Source of the DNA: Planctomycetaceae bacterium
GTDB taxonomy: Bacteria > Planctomycetota > Phycisphaerae > UBA1845 > UTPLA1
DNA length: 64,000 nt
Reading direction: 5' to 3'
NCBI GenBank assembly: GCA_006969385.1
Contig: CP030884.1
Coordinates: 4,520,249-4,584,248 of the forward strand
Position numbers and translations under genes: made by a program. Positions 27,366 to 34,925 of the stretch are shown here, in pieces; the first letter of the stretch is position 1, and every line of letters starts with the position of its first letter. The notes below the pieces were generated by a model that worked only from the letters and a program-made list of their open reading frames with translations, was not told the origin of the DNA and ran no database searches.

Positions 27366-28319
27366 TCAGCCTGCTGCTACCCAGTGGTACTGATCGGCGG
27401 CCAGCAGCACGCGCGTCTCCAACTGACTGAGCGCGTCACGGACGACCGAATCAACATCCTTTGCCGCGTCCGTCACTTTGCCCAACCACAACTCAAACCG
27501 CATGGCCGCGTCGGTTCGCGTCGCCGCCACTGGAACGACGCGAGCGCCGTGTCGAGCGGCCAAGATGCCTGCTGTACGATACGCTGTGCGAGCGCGGCCT
27601 AGCCACGACACCGCCACACCAGCCCCACGTGGCCGGAAATGATCGGCCAAGAGAAACACTGCCCCGCCGCTCCCCAAAATGTCCGGCAACTCTCGCACCG
27701 CCCGCGATCGATCGATCACGCGCAAACCGCCGATGCGCTTCCAATATCGACGCCATGATTTCGTCGTCGGAAAATGGTCGAAGTCTGCAACGACGGTGAG
27801 GGTGCCGTGCATCTCGCGCAGGGCCAGTGCCGCAACCACGGGATTGCCAAAGCAAGCCGACGCATAAAGTACGCCCGAGCTTCCTCTGAAAGATTGGTCG
27901 CCGTTGGCGCCCGCGTGCCCCGTGGGCTTGTCAATTTCTGGCCAAACTGAACCCGTCTGGTGCAAGATTGAATCTGCGTTAACGAAACATGACCGAAGCG
28001 AGCTCTTGCGCGCCGCCGCTAATACAAACGGTAGCTCGGCCCAGAACCGTGCATGATGCAATCGATTCGACTGTCGCAACGCCGCAATCTGACGTGCCGA
28101 CTCCGAGCCTACCGAGGATTCGGACTTTGCAGGGGCATCGGACACACCTAATGCGCGCCCGATCCGACAAGTCAGAATGCGTTCCCGCTCATCATTCGGC
28201 GCCGGTCGACTCTCAACCAAGAAACGCGCCAATCGATCAACGCGCTGCGGTCCGAGCACGCGTAATGCAGGCACAACCACGCTCGTTAGGTAACGCTGAC
28301 GCCAAGATTCCCTTGCCAT
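27366..28319 (-). CDS. Putative lipid A biosynthesis-type acyltransferase (LpxL/HtrB-like)
   Basis: A 317-residue protein resembling the late acyltransferases that load secondary acyl chains onto lipid A or related lipids. Supporting stretches are SSGVLYASACFGN, GTLTVVADFDHFPTTKSWRRY, GGAVFLLADHFRPRGAGVAV, ARHGARVVPVAATRTD and the C-terminal ADQYHWVAAG, laid out like the HtrB fold. The classical HxxxxD/E box is not obvious, so activity is uncertain. The ATG at MARESWRQRY follows a purine-rich GAGGGGGG; the open frame extends about 50 codons further upstream. It is a lone gene between the island edge and a tRNA cluster. Confidence 0.6.
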   Translation of the reverse strand: MARESWRQRYLTSVVVPALRVLGPQRVDRLARFLVESRPAPNDERERILTCRIGRALGVSDAPAKSESSVGSESARQIAALRQSNRLHHARFWAELPFVLAAARKSSLRSCFVNADSILHQTGSVWPEIDKPTGHAGANGDQSFRGSSGVLYASACFGNPVVAALALREMHGTLTVVADFDHFPTTKSWRRYWKRIGGLRVIDRSRAVRELPDILGSGGAVFLLADHFRPRGAGVAVSWLGRARTAYRTAGILAARHGARVVPVAATRTDAAMRFELWLGKVTDAAKDVDSVVRDALSQLETRVLLAADQYHWVAAG

Positions 28320-28587
28320 CGACGCCCCCCCTCGACCACCCGAGGTAAAGGAATCCGTCGGCTGCTCTTCTTTAAGTTGCGAGGATGTACCGTAGTCTTG
28401 CCGATGCCGATCAGGTAAAGATGATGCGAGCGAGTTGAAATTCGATGTTTGAGTCATTAAATAAATCGCCACGGCCAAGACAGTTCAAACGCCGATCTTC
28501 TAATAACGATCTACCTGAATATCGGCTCATTCAACTAACAACTTCCCTCGTGGTGACGGCAATTTTGGCCGACGCTCGATTGAGAAA

Positions 28588-28662
28588 TCGGAGTGGTGGG
28601 ATTCGAACCCACGACTTCCCGCTTCCAAGGCGGAACCGCTACCAGGCTGCGGTCACACTCCG
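28588..28662 (-). tRNA. tRNA-Pro (anticodon TGG)
   Basis: Cloverleaf with acceptor CGGAGTG/CACTCCG, D-arm with GCAGCCTGGTAGC, anticodon loop CTTGGAA between CCGC and GCGG, and T-arm GTGGGTTCGAATCCCAC. The anticodon TGG reads CCN proline codons. It is the last of four tRNAs in one minus-strand cluster. Confidence 0.96.
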
Positions 28663-28710
28663 TATTCACCAACGCAACGACGCAGCCGCGTTGTTTCGCT
28701 GAAATAAGAC

Positions 28711-28784
28711 TGACGCCGACGGGATTCAAACCCGCGCTCTCCGGGATGAAAGCCCGGCACGTTCGGCCGCTACGCTACGGCGTC
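28711..28784 (-). tRNA. tRNA-Glu (anticodon TTC)
   Basis: Acceptor GACGCCG/CGGCGTC, anticodon stem CCGGG/CCCGG around loop CTTTCAT, T-arm GCGGGTTTGAATCCCGT. The anticodon TTC reads GAA and GAG. Third in the cluster. Confidence 0.96.
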
Positions 28785-28798
28785 TTCAGTATTCAAAC

Positions 28799-28870
28799 AG
28801 GCCCCGGTCGGATTCGAACCGAGCGGCTGCCGAGTCAGAGTCGGCCGGGTTACCCCTACCCCACGGGGCC
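28799..28870 (-). tRNA. tRNA-Gln (anticodon CTG)
   Basis: Acceptor GGCCCCG/CGGGGCC, anticodon stem GCCGA/TCGGC around loop CTCTGAC, T-arm GGTTCGAATCC. The anticodon CTG reads CAG. Second in the cluster. Confidence 0.96.
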
Positions 28871-28881
28871 GTGTTGTAAAT

Positions 28882-28952
28882 CTGCCCGGGCCGGAATCGA
28901 ACCGGCGGCGCTCGGTTCAAAGCCGAACGGGTTGCCACTACCTCACCGGGCA
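28882..28952 (-). tRNA. tRNA-Gln (anticodon TTG)
   Basis: Acceptor TGCCCGG/CCGGGCA, anticodon stem TTCGG/CCGAG around loop CTTTGAA, T-arm GCCGGTTCGATTCCGGC. The anticodon TTG reads CAA. First tRNA of the cluster; no separate promoter was seen between it and the upstream terminator. Confidence 0.96.
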
Positions 28953-29023
28953 CAATCAGACACGCGTCTATTTTTTTGCGCGCACCCTCTCGGACTGCGG
29001 CGTCTCGTGTGTTCGCGCCCACG

Positions 29024-29057
29024 AAAAAACCCGCTGCGACGGTCGGTCGCAACGGGT
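29024..29057 (-). terminator. Intrinsic terminator upstream of the tRNA cluster
   Basis: ACCCGTTGCGAC pairs with GTCGCAGCGGGT (one mismatch) around a 5-nt loop and is followed by six Us on the minus strand. It stands between a strong promoter and the tRNAs, about 70 nt before the first tRNA, so it either ends a short upstream RNA or attenuates the tRNA operon. Confidence 0.85.
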
Positions 29058-29145
29058 CTTCAAAACGAAATCGAATAATCCGCGAAATGCCGGTGACGAT
29101 TCGTTCGGAAGAACCCGAACCGACGTCACCATCAATGGCTACACG

Positions 29146-29253
29146 TTAACGGTCGGACTCCATGCCGATTTGCTCTTGCTGTTGCTCGCGCGGGGTTGGC
29201 GCAACGCAAGTGGCAGGCGTCTGAACCGGTGCAACACAAATGTACGAACGCAT
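29146..29253 (-). CDS. Short leader-like ORF with Gln/Glu codon run, 35 residues
   Basis: An ATG-started frame of 35 codons begins MRSYICVAPVQTPATC and contains PREQQQEQ, encoded with both CAA and CAG. It sits between the promoter at 29323-29351 and the terminator before tRNA-Gln(TTG), tRNA-Gln(CTG), tRNA-Glu and tRNA-Pro. A regulatory leader role is only a hypothesis; no strong Shine-Dalgarno precedes it and it may not be translated. An adjacent inverted repeat (GGTGAC...GTCACC with inner GTTCGG/CCGAAC) lies between its stop and the terminator. Confidence 0.35.
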   Translation of the reverse strand: MRSYICVAPVQTPATCVAPTPREQQQEQIGMESDR

Positions 29254-29262
29254 CAACACGAC

Positions 29263-29319
29263 AAAAAACCCCTGCGGGCTCGAATACAATTCAAATATGG
29301 AATTCCTCGGCCCGTGCAG
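29263..29319 (-). terminator. Terminator-like hairpin at the start of the tRNA leader
   Basis: On the minus strand CTGCACGGGC can pair with GCCCGCAG (two-base bulge) over a loop of about 30 nt, followed by GGG and six Us. It lies 48 nt after the PHP gene stop and could end the cysC-PHP transcript. It also overlaps the predicted start point of the tRNA-leader promoter. Confidence 0.55.
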
Positions 29320-29322
29320 TAA

Positions 29323-29351
29323 TAGATACCCTGTATATCGACAGTTGTCAA
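29323..29351 (-). promoter_or_regulatory. Strong sigma70-type promoter for the tRNA leader
   Basis: TTGACA and TATCTA on the minus strand are separated by 17 nt. The -35 is a perfect consensus. It lies just after the PHP gene and points to the tRNA cluster. Confidence 0.8.
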
Positions 29352-29366
29352 ACAGAATTTCTATTT

Positions 29367-30263
29367 TTATTGACGTTTATCGCGATTTCGCCGCCGCGCT
29401 TCGAGCCGGCTCACGACTTCTTCCGTCACACTTTCACCGAAACCGATACCGCGCGGCTGCTTCCATGCCAGCGCATGAAAGTCCGACCCGCCCGTGGTTA
29501 CCAGATCGAAACGCTGCGCGAGTTGCAAAAACTGTTGCCGCTGTCCTTGTGATTGCGCCGGATGAACGACTTCGATGCCATCCAGCCCGTAATGCACAAA
29601 ACGCGCGATCGTCGTTTCCAACTCCAACGCATTCATTGCTTGCAGCGTCACCGGATGCGCCAACACGGCAACTCCGCCCGCGTGATGTAAGACGTCGATC
29701 ACCTCGCGCGCACCGGGCGACGGCATCGGTACATACGCCTCACCCCCTTCACCGATGTAATCGCGAAAAGCTGCCGTCGGATGACTCACCACGCCCAAGT
29801 CGACCAACCGCTGCGCAACGTGTCGTCGTCCTAAGCTGTCGAGCGAAATCACGTGCCCGTCACTCGCAAGATCAATCCCGTGTACCTTCAATTGTTCCAA
29901 CATAGCCCGATTGCGTTCGCGTCGCCGCGTGCGCGCGTCGGCGAGAAACGAAGTCAAACGCTCGCAGTGCGGATCAACAAAGTACCCCAAAATATGCAGC
30001 GTTCCCTTGGTCGAAGCAGCGTCGCATTCGATTCCATTGATAAAATTCATACCGTGCGCATCAGCCGCCGCGCCGGCTTCGGCAAGACCGTCCACGGTAT
30101 CGTGATCGGTCAGCGCCACGGTCGTAAGCCCGCGCGCCGCCGCGAGTTCGATCACCTTAGCGGGCGAATAGCTGCCATCGGAAGCCGTGGAATGAAGGTG
30201 TAGATCGACCGTGGCCGGTTGAATGGGATTGGTTCGAGTTTGGCGAGCCTTACGACGCGGCAA
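29367..30263 (-). CDS. PHP-domain metal-dependent phosphoesterase
   Basis: A 298-residue PHP protein of the TrpH/RNase AM type. Such proteins act as 3',5'-nucleotide or RNA 5'-end phosphoesterases. Metal motifs are VDLHLHSTASDG, LTDHDTVDGL, NGIECDA, VAVLAHPVT and TGGSDFHA, in the usual PHP order. No ATG lies near the conserved start; a TTG overlapping the end of cysC by 14 nt (LPRRKARQTR) is the best choice and is not certain. Position after APS kinase suggests a link to sulfate-assimilation nucleotides such as PAP (inference). Confidence 0.85.
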   Translation of the reverse strand: MPRRKARQTRTNPIQPATVDLHLHSTASDGSYSPAKVIELAAARGLTTVALTDHDTVDGLAEAGAAADAHGMNFINGIECDAASTKGTLHILGYFVDPHCERLTSFLADARTRRRERNRAMLEQLKVHGIDLASDGHVISLDSLGRRHVAQRLVDLGVVSHPTAAFRDYIGEGGEAYVPMPSPGAREVIDVLHHAGGVAVLAHPVTLQAMNALELETTIARFVHYGLDGIEVVHPAQSQGQRQQFLQLAQRFDLVTTGGSDFHALAWKQPRGIGFGESVTEEVVSRLEARRRNRDKRQ

Positions 30264-30906
30264 TGATCCCGCGCTCGCTGAGTAAACGAACCACGCGTTC
30301 GGCGTTGGCGGCCACGCTTTGATTTGCAGCGTCGACTTCCAACTCCGGCGCATCCGGCGCTTCGTAAGGATCGTCTACGCCGGTAAAGCCTTTGATATCG
30401 CCCGCGCGCGCTTTCTTATACAACCCCTTCGGGTCGCGCTGCTCGCAAATATCGACGGGTGTGTTTATATAAACCTCAAGAAACGGAAGGTCTATCGCAT
30501 CGTGCATGGTTCGAACGTCCGCGCGATCGGCGCGATACGGGCTCACGAACGAACACAACACAATCACCCCCGCATCGGCGAATAACCGCGCTACTTCACC
30601 GATACGACGAATGTTTTCCGCACGATCGTCGGCCGAAAACCCTAGGTTTCCACACAAACCGTGCCGCACGTTGTCGCCGTCCAGCACGTACGCCACCTGC
30701 CCGCGGTCGGTCAGCAACTTCTCAACGGCGAACGCCAACGTGCTCTTACCGCTAGAGGGCAACCCCGTCAGCCACACGGTGCAGCCCGATTGTCCGGTAA
30801 CCGCCCGTCGGTCGTCGCGCGATACATCGCCGTGATGCCAAACCACATTGGAGGATTTGTCGTTGCTCAAAGGGGGGGCGGAACTCCGGTTGGCTTGCGC
30901 GGTCAA
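30250..30906 (-). CDS. cysC: Adenylylsulfate kinase CysC
   Basis: APS kinase phosphorylates adenylylsulfate to PAPS in sulfate activation. The 218-residue protein has the P-loop WLTGLPSSGKSTLA, the DGDNVRHGLCGNLGFSADDR motif, FVSPYRADR and the lid region DPKGLYKKARAGDIKGFTGVDDPYE in consecutive parts. The kinase domain covers residues about 35-210, with a non-conserved N-terminus. It is followed with overlap by the PHP phosphoesterase; cysteine synthase lies upstream on the same strand. Confidence 0.95.
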   Translation of the reverse strand: MTAQANRSSAPPLSNDKSSNVVWHHGDVSRDDRRAVTGQSGCTVWLTGLPSSGKSTLAFAVEKLLTDRGQVAYVLDGDNVRHGLCGNLGFSADDRAENIRRIGEVARLFADAGVIVLCSFVSPYRADRADVRTMHDAIDLPFLEVYINTPVDICEQRDPKGLYKKARAGDIKGFTGVDDPYEAPDAPELEVDAANQSVAANAERVVRLLSERGIIAAS

Positions 30907-30996
30907 TCAAAAAGCAAATGAAGCTGCGCGATCGTAAAGGGTTCGCGGCTACTGCCTGTTGAAGATCGCGCGTCGTACTACGGTTACCGCTTCATT

Positions 30997-31026
30997 ACGG
31001 GCGCGGCCTCCGTCGGCCGCGCCCGT
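30997..31026 (-). terminator. GC-rich perfect hairpin after cysK
   Basis: ACGGGCGCGGCC and GGCCGCGCCCGT form a perfect 12-bp stem with a 6-nt loop, about 90 nt after the cysK stop. No U-run follows on the minus strand, so termination may be inefficient or rely on other factors. Confidence 0.55.
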
Positions 31027-31113
31027 CACCGAAACGAACTACGAATCTAGGGCATCGCCCCCTTTACCAAGTAACGCCGATTGCCACTTCACGCATCACG
31101 TGGCACTCGATAG

Positions 31114-32058
31114 TTACAATTGATTAAACAGCGGCGTACTGAGATAGCGTTCGCCCGACGACGCGAGAATCACCACGATCAATTTGCCGGCGTTCTCGGG
31201 CTTGCTCGCCACCTGATGGGCCGCACAGAGCGCCGCGCCCGAAGAAATCCCGCACAATATGCCTTCTTCCTTCGCCGACCGTCGGCCCCATTGCATGGCA
31301 TCTTCGGATTGCACCGTTACGATTTCATCGTACACGTCAGTGTTCAATACATTCGGCGCAAAGCCGGCACCGATGCCCTGAATCTTGTGCGGCCCGGGCT
31401 TCATCTCTTCGCCCTTGCGCTTTTGCGTTAACACCGGTGATTCGATTGGCTCAACCGCGATCGACTTCATGCCCGGTTTCTTTTGCTTGAGCACTTCCGA
31501 TACACCCGTAATCGTGCCACCGGTGCCGATGCCCGCGACCAGAATATCCACCTCACCGTCGGTATCATTCCAGATTTCCAAGGCCGTCGTGTTACGATGC
31601 ACTTCGGGGTTCGCCGGGTTGTCGAACTGCTGCGGCATGAACGCGTTCGGGCGCTCGTCAAAGATCTCTTGCGCCTTGCGAATCGCGCCCGGCATACCTT
31701 CGGCGGCGGGCGTCAACACCAGCGTCGCACCGAGCGCCTTCAGCAGCATGCGCCGCTCCATACTCATCGATTCGGGCATCGTTAGCGTTAATGAATACCC
31801 CTTGGCCGCACAGACGAACGCCAAACCAACGCCCGTGTTACCGCTAGTCGGCTCCACGACTTCCATACCCGGCTTGAGCTTACCGTCGCGCTCGGCCGCT
31901 TCGATCATCGCCTTGCCGATACGATCCTTCACGCTGGCCAACGGGTTCAAGTATTCGAGCTTGGCATACACGCGCGCGCCCTCGGGCATGATGCGATTGA
32001 CGCGCACCAGCGGCGTGTTTCCTACGGCTCCCAGAATGCTATCGTGTAATTTTGCCAT
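31114..32058 (-). CDS. cysK: Cysteine synthase A
   Basis: O-acetylserine sulfhydrylase, a PLP enzyme that makes cysteine from O-acetylserine and sulfide. The 314-residue protein has NTPLVRVNR, the PLP lysine in NPLASVKDRIG, the TSGNTG substrate loop, GIGTGGTITGV phosphate-binding loop and the GISSGAA C-terminal motif. The ATG used has GAGGTAAG about 9 nt upstream; a longer frame adds ten unlikely residues. Together with the nearby APS kinase it suggests a local sulfur-assimilation cluster. Confidence 0.95.
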   Translation of the reverse strand: MAKLHDSILGAVGNTPLVRVNRIMPEGARVYAKLEYLNPLASVKDRIGKAMIEAAERDGKLKPGMEVVEPTSGNTGVGLAFVCAAKGYSLTLTMPESMSMERRMLLKALGATLVLTPAAEGMPGAIRKAQEIFDERPNAFMPQQFDNPANPEVHRNTTALEIWNDTDGEVDILVAGIGTGGTITGVSEVLKQKKPGMKSIAVEPIESPVLTQKRKGEEMKPGPHKIQGIGAGFAPNVLNTDVYDEIVTVQSEDAMQWGRRSAKEEGILCGISSGAALCAAHQVASKPENAGKLIVVILASSGERYLSTPLFNQL

Positions 32059-32185
32059 CGTGATCTTACCTCGGTCGGTGCCTTGCACCCATGGTCAATG
32101 CGAGAGTTTTGCCGCTAATTGAAGGCACCCCGATCCCATTTGTAAACCGGTGCGCCGCGACTTTTTTAAATACAAGGGGTGATTA

Positions 32186-32368
32186 TTACCGTGAGGTGCC
32201 GTCTCGACCGAGCAGTAGCCAACTGACCGAGCCATCCGCACGCGGACCGATGGTGGCTTCGCCGAGAACGATCACTGCCGCGAATACGGCGAGCGTCCAT
32301 AGCAGCACCACGCAAATCAGCCGCAGTCGGCGGCGCTGGGGCGAGTTGTCAAGCGTCCGTTCGCTCAT
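32186..32368 (-). CDS. Small single-span membrane protein, unknown
   Basis: A 60-residue protein with one clear transmembrane segment (LICVVLLWTLAVFAAVIVLG, residues 17-36) after a basic N-terminus, and a short outside tail. No family is recognised. Its start overlaps the stop of the upstream membrane-protein gene by ATGA, which argues that it is real and coupled to it. Confidence 0.6.
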   Translation of the reverse strand: MSERTLDNSPQRRRLRLICVVLLWTLAVFAAVIVLGEATIGPRADGSVSWLLLGRDGTSR

Positions 32369-33237
32369 GCCGCATCTTTACCCGCATCGCCCTTGGCCTG
32401 CTCAACCGCCGATTCGTCCACGCGGCTAAGCGTGTACTGTGCAAGCGACATTTCCGAAATGATTCGATCGAAATCGGGGCGGCGACGTTTTCCGTTTTGC
32501 GTTGGCGCTGCGACCGATTGCTTTGCGGTCGGTCGCGGTTGAACCAAATGCAACTTCGGCGGCTCAGCGCGCGGAACAGGCAGTGACGAAGTGTTCGCCG
32601 CCGCCTTTTGATTTCGCGTAGGTTTTTGTTCGGGCCGCGTGAAAAATTGTTTCTTCTTAATAACGGGCAACACAGTCCCTTGCTCTGCCGGTTTATCAGC
32701 GTGAACAACCATCGAAGGCGCAACCCGATAGCGATCGGTCGAAGCCTTACCGCTAACGCGTCGTTCGCGCTCAACCAACCAGAGTTGACGCAACGCCCAA
32801 CAAGCCGTAATTAACGAACAGAAAATCAAAACACCACCAAGCGTCATCACCACGCCCGGATGTGCAACGATCCATTGTGTAAATTGACTTTGCTCGGCAG
32901 CCGAAAGCGCCGAGTTGTCGGCGTGCGCTTGAGCCGGTTTCACCGCGACCGCCGTTGACGTCTCGGCCTCGCGCGAAAACTGGACCGCTTCCGAAGCGCG
33001 TGCAATCTCCAACGCATCGAGATTCTCAGGGGCAGACTTCAAATACGGTGCGCCCAACCACCACGCCACGCATACCGAAAATATCACCCACGCCAAACCG
33101 ACGCCGACCGCCGCCGGTCTCCGTTGCAACAAGTTCAGCCGCGGACCGCCCCCGAGCTGATGTCGCCGCTGAGCGGCCTGCGTTGCCTCCATCCGTCGCG
33201 ACACGGCTGACTCCTGTGGTGAATTGCGGCCCGTCAT
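32365..33237 (-). CDS. Two-span membrane protein, unknown
   Basis: A 290-residue protein not assigned to a family. After a basic N-terminal tail come two hydrophobic segments, AVGVGLAWVIFSVCVAWWLG (about 42-61) and VVMTLGGVLIFCSLITACWA (about 131-150), separated by about 70 polar residues. The C-terminal 120 residues are basic, Pro/Gln/Lys-rich and probably cytoplasmic. It forms an ATGA-coupled pair with the next small membrane gene and is divergent from a secreted protein gene. Confidence 0.65.
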   Translation of the reverse strand: MTGRNSPQESAVSRRMEATQAAQRRHQLGGGPRLNLLQRRPAAVGVGLAWVIFSVCVAWWLGAPYLKSAPENLDALEIARASEAVQFSREAETSTAVAVKPAQAHADNSALSAAEQSQFTQWIVAHPGVVMTLGGVLIFCSLITACWALRQLWLVERERRVSGKASTDRYRVAPSMVVHADKPAEQGTVLPVIKKKQFFTRPEQKPTRNQKAAANTSSLPVPRAEPPKLHLVQPRPTAKQSVAAPTQNGKRRRPDFDRIISEMSLAQYTLSRVDESAVEQAKGDAGKDAA

Positions 33238-33479
33238 TACATCAACGCCGACCGCCTACCGATGCATCGGAACAAACGTTAGCCGCAGTCGAACCGTCGA
33301 CACCGGCTTGGCCACCCACCCGCAGACCTTGCCCGACGCTCGCAAGAATCGCCGCCCGATGCGGCCCAATTCGATAATCACCGCGAATAGCGCTTGATTT
33401 CCGCGATTCGAATGGCTAAAACTTAGGTGTGCTAAAAATTTCGCACCTCCGCCGACGCCGAAAAATTGGAGTGCTCGAT

Positions 33480-34718
33480 ATGTCGTTTTATTCGCCCAAA
33501 ATAGCCGTTCTACTTTCCGCCGCTCTGCTCGGCCTCATCGCCAATAATACGCTGCATGCCGATGCGGACGACCTGCTCGATCAGGCCATCGAAGAAAATC
33601 GCGGCACCGAACCGCGGGCGGTCAAAACAAACGACCCGTTGCGGCAGGCCGAGCAACTCATCGCCGATGGCGGACTGGCGCGCGCCATCGAAATCCTCGA
33701 AGCCGCCCACGCCGCCGCCCCGCGCGATCAAGTCATTTACTTGAAGCTGCTTCGCGCAAAGCAAGCTGCGGGCAGGCTCAGCGTCACCGAACACGAAGCG
33801 TTGACACTACTCGAAGAGCAAGAGCGCGCCGCCGCCGCACAAGTCGTCCGTAAAGTTCGACTCAACGTTCTGCAGGCCGGTCAAGCCATCACGACGGGCC
33901 ATCACGCCTTGGCGATCCAGTTGATCTCCGAATCGGAACAACTGCTCGATCAACTGCCGCCCGAAATCGATGCTGAGCCGCATTGGAAAAAACTGGCCGG
34001 CCTCCGCCGCAGCGTGGCCGCGCACCAATCGGCCGCGACGTCGACTACGGCAATCGATCCGCAGAGGGTGAAAGACGTGTTCGACCAACACCCATTGCTG
34101 CTTACCGACACCGGCGAGAACAACGAAGACGCAACCACCGTCGCCACAGCCCCTGAAGCCGGCACGTTGATTGACGTCGACGCCGCTCTGGAACCGATGG
34201 AGCAACGGTTGGCTTACGAACGCGATGTGTATCGCGCGACCATGTCCGCCCGCGCGAACACGCTACTGACCGCATCCGAAGCCGCGCTGCCCGCGTCGCC
34301 CGACGGTGCGATGACTTTCCCGACCGATTGGCCCGAGCGTACGGCACGCCGCGCCCAGTATCGCGGCGGCATGATCTATCGCACGCCCGAGTTCACTGGT
34401 GCCGACGGCCAAACCTATTACACCGCGATATACGACCTCGGCGATTTGGTGCATCCGGTGCCCAACTTCTTCGCCGACTACCCCGGCACGCAGCGTCGCA
34501 CGCGCATCGAAGACGACGATCGCTTCTACCTGCAAACGCGCAGCCAGTTCTTTAACGGCTTCGCTGATGACTTGGCCGCCGCCCTGCCGTTGTTGCACTT
34601 CTTCGGCGGCATCGACAACAACGCCGTCACGGCCAACGTCGATCCGCAGGAAACGCAACGCATCGTCCGAATTATCGATCAGTTCCTGCACAACACGCAG
34701 CCGATGCAGCCGAACTAA
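33480..34718 (+). CDS. Secreted protein with TPR-like helical N-terminal part, unknown
   Basis: A 412-residue protein. The ATG follows TTGGAG by about 8 nt and starts a signal peptide (MSFYSPKIAVLLSAALLGLI, cut near ADADD). Residues about 50-180 are helical and alanine/leucine-rich, resembling TPR-type repeats (RQAEQLIADGGLARAIEILE). The C-terminal 130 residues, with YRTPEFTGADGQTYYTAIYD and DRFYLQTRSQFFNGF, form a compact unknown domain. Probably periplasmic or cell-surface. A terminator follows directly. Confidence 0.7.
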   Translation: MSFYSPKIAVLLSAALLGLIANNTLHADADDLLDQAIEENRGTEPRAVKTNDPLRQAEQLIADGGLARAIEILEAAHAAAPRDQVIYLKLLRAKQAAGRLSVTEHEALTLLEEQERAAAAQVVRKVRLNVLQAGQAITTGHHALAIQLISESEQLLDQLPPEIDAEPHWKKLAGLRRSVAAHQSAATSTTAIDPQRVKDVFDQHPLLLTDTGENNEDATTVATAPEAGTLIDVDAALEPMEQRLAYERDVYRATMSARANTLLTASEAALPASPDGAMTFPTDWPERTARRAQYRGGMIYRTPEFTGADGQTYYTAIYDLGDLVHPVPNFFADYPGTQRRTRIEDDDRFYLQTRSQFFNGFADDLAAALPLLHFFGGIDNNAVTANVDPQETQRIVRIIDQFLHNTQPMQPN

Positions 34719-34749
34719 TCCACCCAACCTGCGATGAACAAAACGCACG

Positions 34750-34789
34750 AACGCGGTTGCACCAAACTTGGTCGCAACCGCGTTTTTTC
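34750..34789 (+). terminator. Intrinsic terminator
   Basis: AACGCGGTTGC pairs with GCAACCGCGTT, with an inner ACCAA/TTGGT stem, followed by six Ts. It ends the transcript of the secreted TPR-like gene and separates it from der. Confidence 0.93.
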
Positions 34790-34925
34790 TTGCGATGATC
34801 GCCGGAAAGCCCCGCTTAAACGTTGACAAAACGGCATTTCCGGCCGACACTAAACCGTTTGCGCATTGGGTCTGCTCGTTACGCCGTTGCCAAGTTGCGC
34901 CGTCACCGTTTTTGATTGATTCACC

